The notes below the pieces were generated by a model. It was not told the DNA's origin. It saw nothing but the letters and a program-made list of their open reading frames with translations, and ran no database searches. The position numbers and the translations under genes are program-made. From contig CM039463.1 of assembly GCA_022414725.1 (NCBI GenBank), positions 71,936,724 through 72,000,723 on the forward strand: DNA of 64,000 bases, written 5' to 3'. Positions 9,259-19,770 of this stretch are shown here, piece by piece; within the stretch, counting starts at the first letter, position 1; every line of letters starts with the position of its first letter. This stretch comes from Microglena sp. YARC. Lineage: Eukaryota > Chlorophyta > Chlorophyceae > Chlamydomonadales > Chlamydomonadaceae.

Positions 9259-10035
9259 GGTACCCCTCCTCATTCTCTCCATTTCCCCTGTCCCTCCCTC
9301 TGTCCAGTCCACAGCACTCTCACCCCACCCTCCTTCTCAACATGGTCCACCACACCATCCCCCTCTCCCAACAGCCCCTACATGTTTCCCTCTACTGAGG
9401 CACTCCTCCATGCCGGTTCCCTCAGAGCTCGTTCCAGGTTACAATCTTTTTCAAGCCTTCTCCTGTCGGAGACACACACAGACCCAGTGACTTCAGCAGC
9501 CCCATCGACAGCACCGCCAACACTGAGCCAGGAACTTCACCCGCACCCCCTTCTTCAGATGAAGCACAAGTTTCATACTCCACTTCAGATCCACAGGCAG
9601 CTCATCCACATCACCCAGGTGCAGAATTAGATCTAGCCGCAGCTACAGCACCAGAAGCAGCACACTCTCAAGCAACTTCTTCAGCATCAGCTCCTTCTCA
9701 CGCTTCTGTACCAGCATCTGCCCATCAAGAGCAACAACTACCATTAGATTCACAACTAACATCAGTTGCACCTTCCACTCCAAGATCTGTTTCGGCTTCA
9801 GCAGTACCAACATCAGCAGCCTCAGCCTCAGCCTCAGCCTCAGCCACAGCCTCAGCCACAGCCTCAGCCTCAGCATCAGCATCAGTATCAGCTCTAGCAT
9901 CAGCTCCAGCTCTCTCAGCCTCGGCATCAGCAGCCTCAGCCTTAGCCTCAGTCTCAGCCTCAGAGTCAGCATCAACATTAGCATCTGTATTAGTTCTAGC
10001 ATCAGCTCCAGCTCCCTCAGCCTCAGCCTCAGCAT
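9259..10035 (+). pseudogene. LINE-A ORF1 middle: Pro-rich then Ser/Ala repeat
   Basis: The first half encodes Pro/Ser-rich low-complexity sequence. From ~9640 the DNA becomes a hexamer-like array (CAGCCTCAGCCTCAGCATCAG) that encodes alternating Ser and Ala in one frame. The array is cut at 10035 by a nested LINE-A tail and resumes at 10573 up to ~11090. Such a linker is probably disordered. The DNA repeat is length-variable between copies. Confidence 0.6.
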
Positions 10036-10537
10036 CAGACCTCTTTTCTGGTTGCCTCCCTGCTTTTGGCTTGTTTTTGCACTTTCTCCCTTAGTTTGCT
10101 TCCCCTAGTTCAGTTTCCACCCTTAGTTGCCTCCTTAGTTTCCCCCTCAGTTGCCTCCTTAGTCCCCCCCCCCTCCCCCCCTTTTTTCTCTTAGTTTCTC
10201 GCCTAGTTTTCCTTTTAGTCCTCCTTAGTTTGCATCTCCTCTTTCAGTCTTCTGATCCGGTGACGGTTAGAGGTTGCAATGTTATGGCCCCCCCCCTTCA
10301 TAGTCTTTTTTCTTAGTAGTCCTAGCCCCTTCTCTTGGGCTTCCTGTTTTTGGCTTCTTCCTTGCCTCTCTGGTTTTGTTTGTCTTTCTGTTCCCGTCCT
10401 CCTTTGTCCCTTACGTCGCCCAGGTGGTGTCCGTCCCTTAGCTGTCCCTTAGCCGTTCTTGCCTTTTTCTTTGGTCTTTTCTCCTTGGTCACAAAGGGCT
10501 AGGTTTTATCAGTTGCGCCTTTTTCCTGGTTCCCCCC

Positions 10538-10572
<35 letters not shown>
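10036..10572 (+). mobile_element. Nested 5'-truncated LINE-A tail with TSD
   Basis: A 507-bp piece of LINE-A 3' UTR, starting in CTTTTCTGGTTGCC, ends in poly(A) at 10543-10572. The left flank reads TCAGACC and the right flank resumes GACCAAGCAACAC. The uninterrupted site in copy 2 (near 27190, reverse complement) reads TCAGACCAAGC. The target-site duplication is therefore (A)GACC. This is a textbook target-primed reverse transcription product. Confidence 0.92.
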
Positions 10573-10574
<2 letters not shown>

Positions 10575-11276
10575 CCAAGCAACACTAGCATTAGCATCAG
10601 CATCATCCACAGTGCTATCACCATCAGCACCCTCAGCAACCTCAGCACCAGCATCAGGATCAGCATCAGCATCAGCTCAACCTCCCTCAGCAGCATCAAC
10701 CTCAGCTCCAACAACAGCATCAGCATCAGTAGCTAAAGGCTCAAAAAAACAAAACAAAAAAATTGACTCCATTACAAAACCAAGCTGCACTAGCACAGGC
10801 ACCTGCAGTAGGAGCCTTTGGTTCAGCCACCAACGACAGCAACATCGGTCTCGGCTTTAGCACCCGCTGCATTGGCTACAGTATCAGCATCACTTGCTTT
10901 AACACCTGCACTGGCTTACACAGCTTTGCCACCGGTAGAGGAATCGGATCTTCCTACAGCAGCAGATGTTTTGACACCACCAGTTAGCAGACTCAGTGTT
11001 GACACCCACAGCAACAGCTTTGGTACCCACACAATCTCCTATAGCATCCTCCCCCCCCCTCTCCGCTCCCCTCTAACTCTGCACTAGCAGAGTCTCAATC
11101 TTCCCCTGTCCAAGATTCCTTCCTCTCCATCGCTCCCCCCTTATCCTCATCCCCCTCTCCAGCCCCCTTTAACTCATCTCATCCAGAGTCTCCCTCTACC
11201 CCAGCTCAAGTCCCTCCTATCTCCGCCGCCCCTTCCCCTCGCAGACCCATCGCTCCCAACCCCCGACCCATCTCTG
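10573..11276 (+). pseudogene. LINE-A ORF1 Ser/Ala repeat and Pro-rich linker, second part
   Basis: This continues the Ser/Ala-coding array after the nested insertion, then passes into Pro/Ser-rich sequence (11040-11276) leading into the RING-finger segment. The frame switches more than once between 10459 and 11087, consistent with indels. No recognisable domain lies here. Confidence 0.5.
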
Positions 11277-11978
11277 ATGCAGCAGCTGCTGCTGGTGCTG
11301 CCGCCATCTCAAGGGCAAAACCAGACTCCTCCTGCCCATCCCTGTCCCCTTCCTTTTCACCTCCCTCCCTCTCCTGTCCATCCCTCTTCCTCCAGCCCAC
11401 TGGCCACCCGACGTCCCTCCCACACCCCTTCCTTACCTCTCTCCGCCATCACCCACCACCCTCCAGCCACCAGTGATCTGGACTCTCTTTCAAACACCCA
11501 GCATGATCCGCTTTGCTGCCCCATTTGTCTCAACCCCTTTGGGACCGAGCCCCCTTATTGGACACCTTGTGCGCACTCCTTCCACTTCACTTGCATCACG
11601 ACTTGGTTCACTATAGGACACTCCTCGTGTCCCAGCTGCAGGGGCGACTGCAGCCCAGCCCCCCTTCGATTTGGCATCCAACCTATTATTGATAGTGACA
11701 GCGATGACAACGAAGAGTTCTCCGAACCCTTTTATATCCCTCTCATCCCCTCCCCTTCTTCTCTTCCTCCCCCTCCATCCCCACGCGAGGACTTGGCCCC
11801 CCTGCTCCTTCCTACTCCTCCCTCTCCTTCATCTATCCCCTCGCTTTCTTCTTCCAGCCTGGGCATCCACTCGGCCCTTGGAGCATACACCCCCCCAGAT
11901 CCCACCTCCCCCGTCCCTGCTCCTTCTCCCCTTCTCTTAACTCCTCCTGCCACCCCCCCCTTCCACTTCACGTGCTGA
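11277..11978 (+). CDS. LINE-A ORF1 C-terminal part with RING-H2 finger and SIM-like motif
   Basis: The 233-residue open frame has a Pro/Ser-rich N-terminus. A complete RING-H2 finger follows at residues 81-121: C81, C84, C98, H100, H103, C106, C118, C121 (C-X2-C-X13-C-X-H-X2-H-X2-C-X11-C-X2-C; WFTIGHSSCPSC at the end). RING-H2 domains bind two zinc ions and recruit ubiquitin-conjugating enzymes. Residues 134-147 read IQPIIDSDSDDNEE, which resembles a SUMO-interacting motif: a hydrophobic patch followed by acidic and Ser residues. The rest is Pro/Ser-rich. The first Met is probably not the true start, because coding likely continues from upstream ORF1. Copy 2 has a frameshifted version, and 56340-56640 a decayed one. 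E3-ligase activity is inferred from the motif only. Confidence 0.75.
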   Translation: MQQLLLVLPPSQGQNQTPPAHPCPLPFHLPPSPVHPSSSSPLATRRPSHTPSLPLSAITHHPPATSDLDSLSNTQHDPLCCPICLNPFGTEPPYWTPCAHSFHFTCITTWFTIGHSSCPSCRGDCSPAPLRFGIQPIIDSDSDDNEEFSEPFYIPLIPSPSSLPPPPSPREDLAPLLLPTPPSPSSIPSLSSSSLGIHSALGAYTPPDPTSPVPAPSPLLLTPPATPPFHFTC

Positions 11979-12197
11979 CAACGCACGTTGGTGGCGCTCA
12001 GCCCCTCCCCCTCTACAGGCAACCTCCCCCGCTCAAGCTTCCCCCCCTCACCGTGCCACCTCCTCTCTTCAGGCCGTTCACCCCTTACAGGCCGTCCCTC
12101 TTCAACAGGCTGTCCACTCTCGCAAGAGAACTCGGACAGTCCCTGAAGACCAACAGCCCTGGTGGCAGTCTCTCTTCCCAGCACCTCTCTCTCTGAA
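11979..12197 (+). other. ORF1-to-endonuclease linker of LINE-A
   Basis: About 220 bp of Pro/Leu/Ser-coding sequence join the RING part to the endonuclease. In copy 2 the equivalent frame (25633-25076, -) is open across this join, so ORF1 and the polymerase may be one polyprotein. In copy 1 a TGA at 11976-11978 separates them. Confidence 0.45.
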
Positions 12198-13224
12198 ATG
12201 TCCCCTAGGTCAACCCGCAAATCTGCACGCTTAAATATCAGCGGCAACACAAGCCGGGATCACACCAGGGGAGAACACGAATGAATGCACAGCATGCCCT
12301 CCTAGGAGTACCTTTGTCTGCACCAACGCGCAAGGACTTACACCCCTTAAACTCTTTGAGCACATTTCTTGGCTTCGAGAAACGCGAGTGGATATGGCAG
12401 TGCTCACTGAAGTAAGGTCAACCTCATCACCCGAGGGACCTTCTTCAACACCTCCCAGGCGCGGGGGCAATCTGGCCAGGCGCAAGATTTTCTTTTGCCC
12501 TGGTACAGGGCACACTGAAGGCATCATCCTGATATTAAGCCCTCACTGCCCCATCACAGATCCCGTCCTAAGACCTATCCTAGGTCCAACAGGCCGCATT
12601 CTAGGCATCGATGCTTTCAATTGGTGACTCCGTCATCACCATTTTGTGCGTCTATGCTCCGGCCCAAGCTGCTGACAGAGAAGACTTCTTTTTCAACTGC
12701 GTGCGTCCCAACCTTCCCACTGACGGACGCCTCCTTCTCGTTGTTGGTGATTTCAACTGCATTCTTGACCCCCTCGATGCGGTCTACCCTCCTCACAGAC
12801 TCAATATTGACCCCATGAGTCGCATGCAGGGGCACCTCCCCTTGCAGACATCATGAATACCTACAGCCTACAAGACATCTGGAGGAACACGCACCCGACT
12901 GCCAAAGACTTCACACATTGGAGCATCCCAGCCTCATCGGGCGGTAGGCTTGACCGCTGGCTGGCTTCAGACTCCCTCCTAGCCCTCTTCACAGCCACTT
13001 TTCCTCCATTCTCCCTACCTCTGGCTTTATCTCTGACCACCGCCCTGTGTCTATAACCCTCTCCTTCCTAGGCCACGCTCCACCAAGGGCCAAGGTCTGC
13101 AAGGTTCCCCCTCCTCCTCCTCAACATTCCAGAAGCTTGTGATGAGCTCAAAAACATCATCGCTTCACAATCCCTCCTCCTAAACCTCTTACCCGATTCA
13201 GACATCGTCACAAAATGGGACAAC
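12198..13224 (+). pseudogene. LINE-A APE-type endonuclease domain (frameshifted)
   Basis: Motifs of the apurinic-endonuclease-like (EEP) fold appear in order across shifting frames: NAQGLT (~12328), LTEVR (~12405), VYAPAQ (~12649), VGDFN (12743-12757), SGGRLDRWL (~12937) and SDHRPVSITL (13032 on). In LINEs this domain nicks target DNA to prime reverse transcription. At least three indels disrupt the frame in this copy; the conserved residues remain visible. The final SDH motif leads directly into the linker before RT. A fragment of the same domain, better preserved at its end, is at 42419-42692 (-). Confidence 0.85.
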
Positions 13225-14660
13225 ATGAAGGAAGTTATTCGCACCAGCAGTTGGGCCATTTACAAGAAGCATCGCCGTGCCCGCCAGCGTGCCGCCCGCT
13301 TAGCAGAGGACGACGCCCGGCAGGAATTCTCACAGGTGCATTTCTCCCCCGATGCAATTTCTTTCCTGGCACGCCTCAACATAGCCAAGGCTAAGGCATT
13401 AGCAGCAACACTCGCTTGGCAGCAACTCCTTGCTCCAATGCTCAAAGCTCTACCTATCCTTGAGCACACTTTTGGGGATTCATCTTCCTTCTACTTCCAC
13501 CACCTTTCCCGTTCCCCTCACCCCCCAGTCCACATCAAGCTTATCCAGCCTCCAGGGCCACCCCAGCATCACCCCCTTTCTGTGGCTGACCTCTCTTCAA
13601 TGATAGGAGTCAACATAGGACTGGAGTATGCTCGGGACTTTTATAGTGCTGATTCCTCCTTTGGACTGTATCGTCCAAACCCTCACATCAACCAGGCTAA
13701 CCAGGATCTTTTGCTCACATCCCTCCCTCGTCCCCTCCCCCCTAGTTATGCAGCCCTTGCAGAAGGTGTCAATGGCGATGGCCTAATCACATCAGAGGAG
13801 ATGGACCTTGCCATCCGCTCTGCTTCTCGAGGCTCCAGCCCAGGTTATGACGGACTTCCCTTTGAAGTCTACAATGCGTTCCATGAAGAACTGTCCCCGA
13901 TCCTTCAAAGGGTTTTTCAACTCTGCTTCCAAGATCAAGTTAACTCGGCCCCCCTAGCACCCCTCCTTCAGGGAACCATCTGCCTTCTCCACAAGACTGG
14001 TCAGCCCCAAGACTCCCTCGCAGGTTACCGTCCTATCACCCTTCTCAATTGCGACCTTAAGCTGATCCTTTTGATCATGGCTCACCGGCTGAAACGCCCA
14101 CTGGAATATCTCATCGACGTCACTCAATCAGCTTTCCTCCGTGGCAGAGACATCAGTGACAACATCCGCTATCACCTAGGCTTGGCTGCGCGCTTGAAAG
14201 AGCTTGGCTTACCAGGCTGGTTGCTGCATTCTGACCTCACTAAAGCTTATGATTCTGTCAACAGGGGATGGCTCCTAAAGACAATGTCAGCCATGGGATT
14301 CAATAGTGCGGGCATCACGCGCTGGTGCGATATCCTCATGAATGGCAGCTCTACGCGAGTGCGTCTCAACGGTTTCTTCACTACCTCCTTCCCCAACACT
14401 TCCGGCTTCCCTCAGGGTGGGGCCTTGAGCTGTAATCAATGGGTCATCATCTTTGAGGCCCTTCATCACCTACAATAACCAACTGAGATCTTGTGGAACT
14501 CTGCAATCCTTCCGTCTTCCCTCAGGAGAGTTGGCCCCTGCCACCCTCTCGTTTGCTGACGATGGCAAGCACTTTGTCCTCAACCCAGCCACAGATGGGC
14601 CTATCATCAAGGAGACATACGTCGTAGCCAATTCGGCTGGCTTACCCCCAGTCTGTTCCT
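13225..14660 (+). pseudogene. LINE-A reverse transcriptase (one frameshift)
   Basis: The 417-codon frame 13225-14478 holds RT motifs in order: GSSPGYDGLPFEVY (residues 203-216), GYRPITLLNCDLKL (267-280), QSAFLRGRDI (301-310) and motif A HSDLTKAYD with D337. Motif B is GFPQGGALS (394-402), rather than the more common R-QG-PLSP form. An indel near 14455 shifts the frame; the next frame continues IIFEPFITYNNQ and carries motif C LSFADD at 14549-14563. All catalytic aspartates are therefore present. The N-terminal ~130 residues are the basic, Arg/Ala-rich linker from the endonuclease. One base correction would restore the frame, and the break could be a sequencing error. Confidence 0.93.
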
Positions 14661-17127
14661 AAGACCCGTCTTCTGCTTCTTGAACTTCCCCCAGACATAC
14701 CCCTCCCTGCAGATCTGGACCCCGCCCTTGGCACCCATCACTTGACTGGTTACCACCTCCATCCCCCAGACACACCTCACAGATTGCTGGGCGTGCCGTT
14801 CGGTGCAGACACTGCCCTTTGCAAGGCTGCAGCCTACCAGCACATGCCCCCATAGCATGTCACGTGCAGCAGCTCCATGGCTCTCACGCAATCTCAATGT
14901 TATTGAAGGCGCATGTTGCTATGCAATGCTTGGCTTCCAAGTTCATCTTCCAGGCTAACTTTGCATCACCACCAGCGCCTCTCCGCCAGCAGTTGCAATC
15001 TTCTCTCAATGCCTTTGTTGCAACCTCTAGCCTGCAAGAGGAGGAATCACCACGTCCAGGACACCTCTTCCCCCGCTTCGGGACAGCCCGTCCTTCCTTT
15101 TCATCGAGGAGGGCTTGCTGTACCCCATCTTGCTTCCCACTCGGCTGCTATGCTGGCAAAGACCACATGGCTCCTCTTTAGTTACACAGGTCACCCCTGG
15201 CAGCAGCTCTACCGTCACGAGATTTCTCGGGCTGTGCGCCTTCCTCCAGGTCAGCCAAGTGGATACCATGCCCTGGTTACCGCCCCGTCTTCTGTGGACA
15301 TCGCCCTCAATCACCACCAACTTGGCCCGGGAAAGTGCAGAGGCTTTCTCCTGCTGAACATTCGTAGAATTATCGCTCCGCCCATGCAGTGCCCCCAATC
15401 CATCCTTCTGGAAACCACCTTCAACAACACCCCTCCTTTTCCGTCCATGCCCATCACCTCAAACCAAGTGCTCTCCTCCCAAGCACTCTCGTTGGCACCG
15501 TCTCAAGGACATCCGCTCAGCTCATCAACAACGAGCTCACCTCCCTCCCGCTGCTGTCCAAGACCTTGACTTCATTCCTCTCCTCTCTGCCAAGACCCCT
15601 GGCGGGATGCTGTCCTCCTTCCTGAACTTCCACCTCCCAAGTGGAAGCTCTTTCCCGCTGTGGCCCCTGCTGGTCCCCTTGCAGAGGGGCCAGATCCCTC
15701 ACTGGAGAGGACCGTCTTTGGGAGGTCTGGCCCTCTGGCCGGTTACACCCTCTCACCTTCCTGCCCTTCCCCCCCAAGGACACCCCCAAGCTGCCCTCAT
15801 CACCCTACGCAAGAAACCTCGAGAAGCATGGTTACGGGCAGACTTTGAGGAGCAGCTGATCCAGCAAGGCCTCCCCCCCACCAGAGGCAAGAGCTCTTGG
15901 AACCATGGCTGGTTGGTCTTTGGGAGGACCTCCAACTGGACCCAACAACATGGGGTCTCCACCTCCATGATGATACTGAGGTGAACCTTCTTGAACTCTC
16001 TGTGCGCCAAGCACGGCAGGCCCTTTCTTCACCAACATATCATGCAACAAAGACCAGTTCCCACCATTTTGTGCCAGGTTATACCGAGGAACGTGCTGCT
16101 TGGCCCAGGCTGTGGAGCATTCTACCCCCCTCCACCTTGGACACTCACCCTAGCACTAACCCTGACCTGCGAGGCCTCCGTGGTCTTGAATCCCGATGGA
16201 TTGCCTCAGCAACAGAGAGAAGCGCTCGTTGTCACCCCCTATTCCAGTCCCTTCCCCTGAAGACCTCCCACAGAACGCTTGGGTGGACTTACAACGTGTC
16301 CGCCCCTCCCGTCCAGGCCCAGCGAGAGAAACTGCCCAAAGACAAGACGAACCTCAAGTCTCCCTCCCTCTACGTGCAGGCTTTGCGCAGGTGTGGGTAC
16401 GCCTCGCTGACAAGACTCTCCACCGTCCTTATACCATCACTTGCCGGAGCTTGCTTCATGGCACCCTGGGCTGCAATGCGTTCCTTGCTCATTACGAGGA
16501 CGCTTCCAACGGGTCAACCAAGACGACCCCCCTCCATAGTCTGCTCCAGCCCTGACTGCTTGCAGCTGCACACTGCTGACACAATGTCTCAACGCTTTCT
16601 TGGAATGCCCTGATTCTGCCCTGTCATAGACTGGCTCCTTTCCACTTGGGAGACCCTCACCGGGGTGGCAGCGCCTTCCCTCGTTGCCCCTCTCTTCCTC
16701 CTCGGTGACGACATCACCCTTTGGCCCGGGACACCCCTCCTCCCTCTACCCTAAGGTTGTGGTCCTTCCTGCGTATAACCACCTTGGGCGCGATATGGCA
16801 GGTCCGTTCGTCCCGGGCTGACAGACTGGACCATTCTGAGCCCTTCACCACAAGCTATCTGCCTTGCCCTTGGCCACCTTCACCAAGCCATCGCCAGGAC
16901 TGGATGCGCACCCAGACGGATCTTCGACACCTTCGTGGATAATGGCGCCTTCTGTCAAGATTGGTGGCGTGGCCTAGATTGCTCTCTCACAGTGGCTTCC
17001 TTTGCAAGCTTATGGGCCACCCCCCCGATCTTTTGCACCATGATTGGGGCCACTCCCGGTGACCAGGAGCCTGATACCCGCACCATGGAAATGACATCCC
17101 CATGGCCCCAGCGCTCCCTACAATCCC
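14661..17127 (+). pseudogene. LINE-A polymerase C-terminal region with Cys/His finger
   Basis: This is ~2.4 kb of coding sequence broken by several indels. Products match the better frames at 33337-34611 (-) and 45189-46754 (+). Recognisable segments are ARESAEAFLLLNIRRI, VWVRLADKTLHRPYTIT, and a C-X4-C-X10-H-X4-C finger (CSSPDC...MSHAFLEC) near 16540-16620, which resembles the zinc-binding region that follows RT in many LINEs. It is followed by WSFLRITTLGAIWQVRSS and FCQDWWRGLDCSL. The thumb/connection role is inferred from position. No RNase H was recognised. Confidence 0.75.
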
Positions 17128-17462
17128 AGACCCAACCCAGACCCAGCCCAAGCCCTAGTTCTAGACCCTGATCTAGACCCTGACCCAGATCCAGCCCATT
17201 ACCCGGATCTAGACCTTGCTCTAGACCCTGACCAGACCCAGCCCATTCCGAGCTCTAGACCATGATCTAGACCCTGATTTAGGTCCAGCCCAAGCCCCAG
17301 CTCTAGGCCCCGATCTTGACCCTGACCTAGATCCAGCCCAAGCCCAAGATCAAGACCCTGCCCCAGATCAGGATCAGGTTCCAGATTTGGACACAGCACA
17401 CGACAACGTTCCAGATCTAGGGCTAGATCTGGAACCAAGATCAAGGTCCAGATCTGCGCTAA
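17128..17462 (+). pseudogene. LINE-A acidic DLDP-repeat tail
   Basis: A GA/CC-rich tandem DNA repeat (units such as GATCTAGACCCTGAC) encodes a C-terminal tail made of Asp, Leu, Pro and Ala in the pattern DPDLDPDPDPAH. In copy 7 (46047-46754) it is clearly in frame with the upstream polymerase and ends at CTGCGCTAA. Here indels break the frame. The same tail occurs in at least seven copies in the window. It would be very acidic and probably disordered; its function is unknown. Confidence 0.75.
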
Positions 17463-18078
17463 GATCCAGATCAAGAATCTGGTTCTTGATACTGTCTCTG
17501 TCTTCATTCCTGTTGTTTACCTGCCCAGACCAGTCTTTTAGGTTTTCGCTTTGCTTCCAGTTGTCTTTCTTCTTTTCTGGTTGCCTCCCTGCTTTTGGCT
17601 TGTTTTTGCAGTTTCTCCCTTAGTTTGCTTCCCTAGTTCAGTTCCACCCTTAGTTGCCTCCTTAGTTCCCCTCAGTTGCCTCCTTAGTCCCCCCCCCTCC
17701 CCCCCTTTTTCTCTTAGTTTCTCGCTAGTTTTTCCTTTTAGTCCTCCTTAGTTTGCATCTCCTCTTTCAGTCTTCTGATCCGGTGACGGTTAGAGGTTGC
17801 AATGTTATGCCCCCCCCCTTCATAGGTCTTTTTCTTAGTAGTCCTAGCCCCTTCTCTTGGGCTTCCTGTTTTTGGCTTCTTCCTTGCCTCTCTGGTTTGT
17901 TTGTCTTCTGTTCCCGTCCTCCTTTGTCCCTTACGTCGCCCAGGTGGTGTCCGTCCCTTAGCTGTTCCCTTAGCCGTTCTTGCCTTTTCTTTGGTCTTTT
18001 CTCCTTGGTCCAAAGGGCTAGGTTTTATCAGTTGCGCCTTTTCCTGGTTCCCCCTTTTGTAAAAAAAAAAAAAAAAAA
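17463..18078 (+). other. LINE-A 3' UTR with C tract, terminal hairpin and poly(A)
   Basis: About 600 bp follow the stop. The UTR includes a C-rich tract (17690-17705) whose length varies greatly between copies, then CACCTGGGCGACGTAAGG-type sequence (antisense sense form), then the terminal hairpin at 18010-18060 directly before 18 A. In this copy one arm has an extra T. Confidence 0.85.
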
Positions 18079-19746
18079 TGTTATTGGAAGGGCGCATGTT
18101 GCTATGCAATGCTTGGCTTCCAAGTTCATCTTCCAGGCTAACTTTGCATCACCACCAGCGCCTCTCCGCCAGCAGTTGCAATCTTCTCTCAATGCCTTTT
18201 GTTGCAACCTCTAGCCTGCAGAGGAGGAATCACCACGTCCAGGACACCTCTTCCCCCGCTTCGGGACAGCCGTCTTCCTTTTCATCGAGGAGGGCTTGCT
18301 GTACCCATCTTGCTTCCCACTCGCTGCTATGCTGGCAAAGACCACATGGCTCCTCTTTAGTTACCAGGTCACCCCTGGCAGCAGCTCTACCGTCACGAGA
18401 TTTCTCGGCTGTGCGCCTTCCTCTGTCAGGTCAGCCAAGTGGATACCATGCCTGGTTACCGCCCCCGTCTTCTGTGGACATACCCTCAATCACCACCAAC
18501 TTGGCCCGGGAAAGTGCAGAGGCTTTTCTCCTGCTGAACATTCGTAGAATTATCGCTCCGCCCAGGCCAGTGCCCCAAATCCATCCTTCTGGAAACCACC
18601 TTCAACAACACCCCTCCTTTTCCGTCCATGCCCATCACCTCAAACAAGTGCTCTCCTCCCAAGCACTCTCGTGGCACCGTCTCAAGGACATCCGCTCAGC
18701 CATCAACAACGAGCTCACCTCCCTCCCGCTGCTGTCCAAGACCTTGACTTCATCCTCTCCTCTCTGCCAGACCCCTGGCGGGATGCTGTCCTCCTTCCTG
18801 AACTTCCACCTCCCAAGTGGAAGCTCTTTCCCGCTGTGGCCCCCTGCTGGTCCCCTTGCAGAGGGCCAGATCCCCTCACTGAGAGGACCGTCTTTGGGAG
18901 GTCCGGCCCTCTGGCGGTACACCCTCTCACCCTTCTGCCCTCCCCCCCAAGGACAACCCCAAGCTGCCCTCATCACCCTACGCAAGAAACCTCGAGAAGC
19001 ATGGTTACGGGCAGACTTTGAGGAGCAGCTGATCCAGCAAGGCCTCCCCCCACCAGAGGCAAGAGCTCTTGGAACCATGCTGGTTGGTCTTTGGGAGGAC
19101 CTCCAACTGGACCCAACAACATGGGGTCTCCACCTCCATGATGATACTGAGGTGAACCTTCTTGAACTCTCTGTGCGCCAAGCACGGCAGGCCCTTCTTC
19201 ACCAACATATCATGCAACAAGACCCAGTTCCACCATTTTTGTGCCAGGTTATACCGAGGAACGTGCTGCTTGGCCCAGGCTGTGGAGCATTCTACCCCCC
19301 TCCACCTTGGACATACTCACCGCTAGCACTAACCCTGACCTGCGAGGCCTCCGTGGTCTTAATCCCGATGGATTGCCTCAGCAACAGAGAGAGCGCTCGT
19401 TGTCACCCCTATTCCAGTCCCTTCCCCTGAAGACCTCCCACAGAAACGCTTGGGTGACTTACAACGTGTCCGCCCCTCCCTCCAGGCCAGCGGAGAGAAC
19501 TGCCCAAAGACAAGACGAACCTCAATCTCCCTCCCTCTACGTGCAGGCTTTGCGCAGGTGTGGGTACGCCTCGCTGACAAGACTCTCCACCGTCCTTAAT
19601 ACCATCACTTGCCGGAGCTTGCTTCATGGCACCCTGGGCTGCAAATGCGTTCCTTGCTCATGTACGAGGACGCTTCCAACGGGTCAACCAAGACGACCCC
19701 CCCTCCATAGTCTGCTCCAGCCCTGACTTGCTTGCAGCTGGCACAC
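18079..19746 (+). mobile_element. LINE-A internal fragment (polymerase C-terminal region)
   Basis: The sequence matches 14893-16575 of copy 1, beginning TGTTATTGGAAGGGCGCATG and ending at CAGCTGGCACAC, where copy 2's poly(T) starts. Frames such as 18078-19430 are open over long distances because frameshifts happen to compensate. The left boundary is the same nucleotide at which another fragment begins at 62309. It forms the spacer between the two inverted full-length copies. Confidence 0.88.
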
Positions 19747-19770
19747 TTTTTTTTTTTTTTTTTTTTTTTT

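Larger units (their letters stand above)
7567..18078 (+). mobile_element. LINE-A copy 1, full length, with one nested insertion
   Basis: The element runs from the 5' end shared with copy 2 and the 70-702 fragment to poly(A) at 18061-18078. Subtracting the nested tail (10036-10572) leaves ~9.97 kb, the same as copy 2 without its insertion. The order is 5' monomers, ORF1 with RING finger, endonuclease, reverse transcriptase, Cys/His finger, acidic repeat tail, 3' UTR. The upstream flank is Copia-1 RNase H; the downstream flank is another LINE-A fragment. No target-site duplication links the two flanks, so a rearrangement followed or accompanied insertion. Several frameshifts interrupt the frames. 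Confidence 0.92.

Noticed and set aside
9780..10035. Independent Ser/Ala-rich or Leu/Arg-rich protein genes on either strand
   Set aside because: The hexamer-like DNA repeat is open in several frames; the sense Ser/Ala frame belongs to LINE-A ORF1.
10459..10860. ORFs with long Lys or Phe runs (also at 1591, 17738, 31664, 35229, 37105, 42804, 62661)
   Set aside because: They are translations of the LINE 3' UTR and its poly(A) or poly(T) tract, shared by all copies, and not proteins.
18078..19430. 450-codon ORF as an intact gene
   Set aside because: Comparison with other LINE-A copies shows it is post-RT polymerase sequence read through compensating frameshifts, lacking start and catalytic domains.
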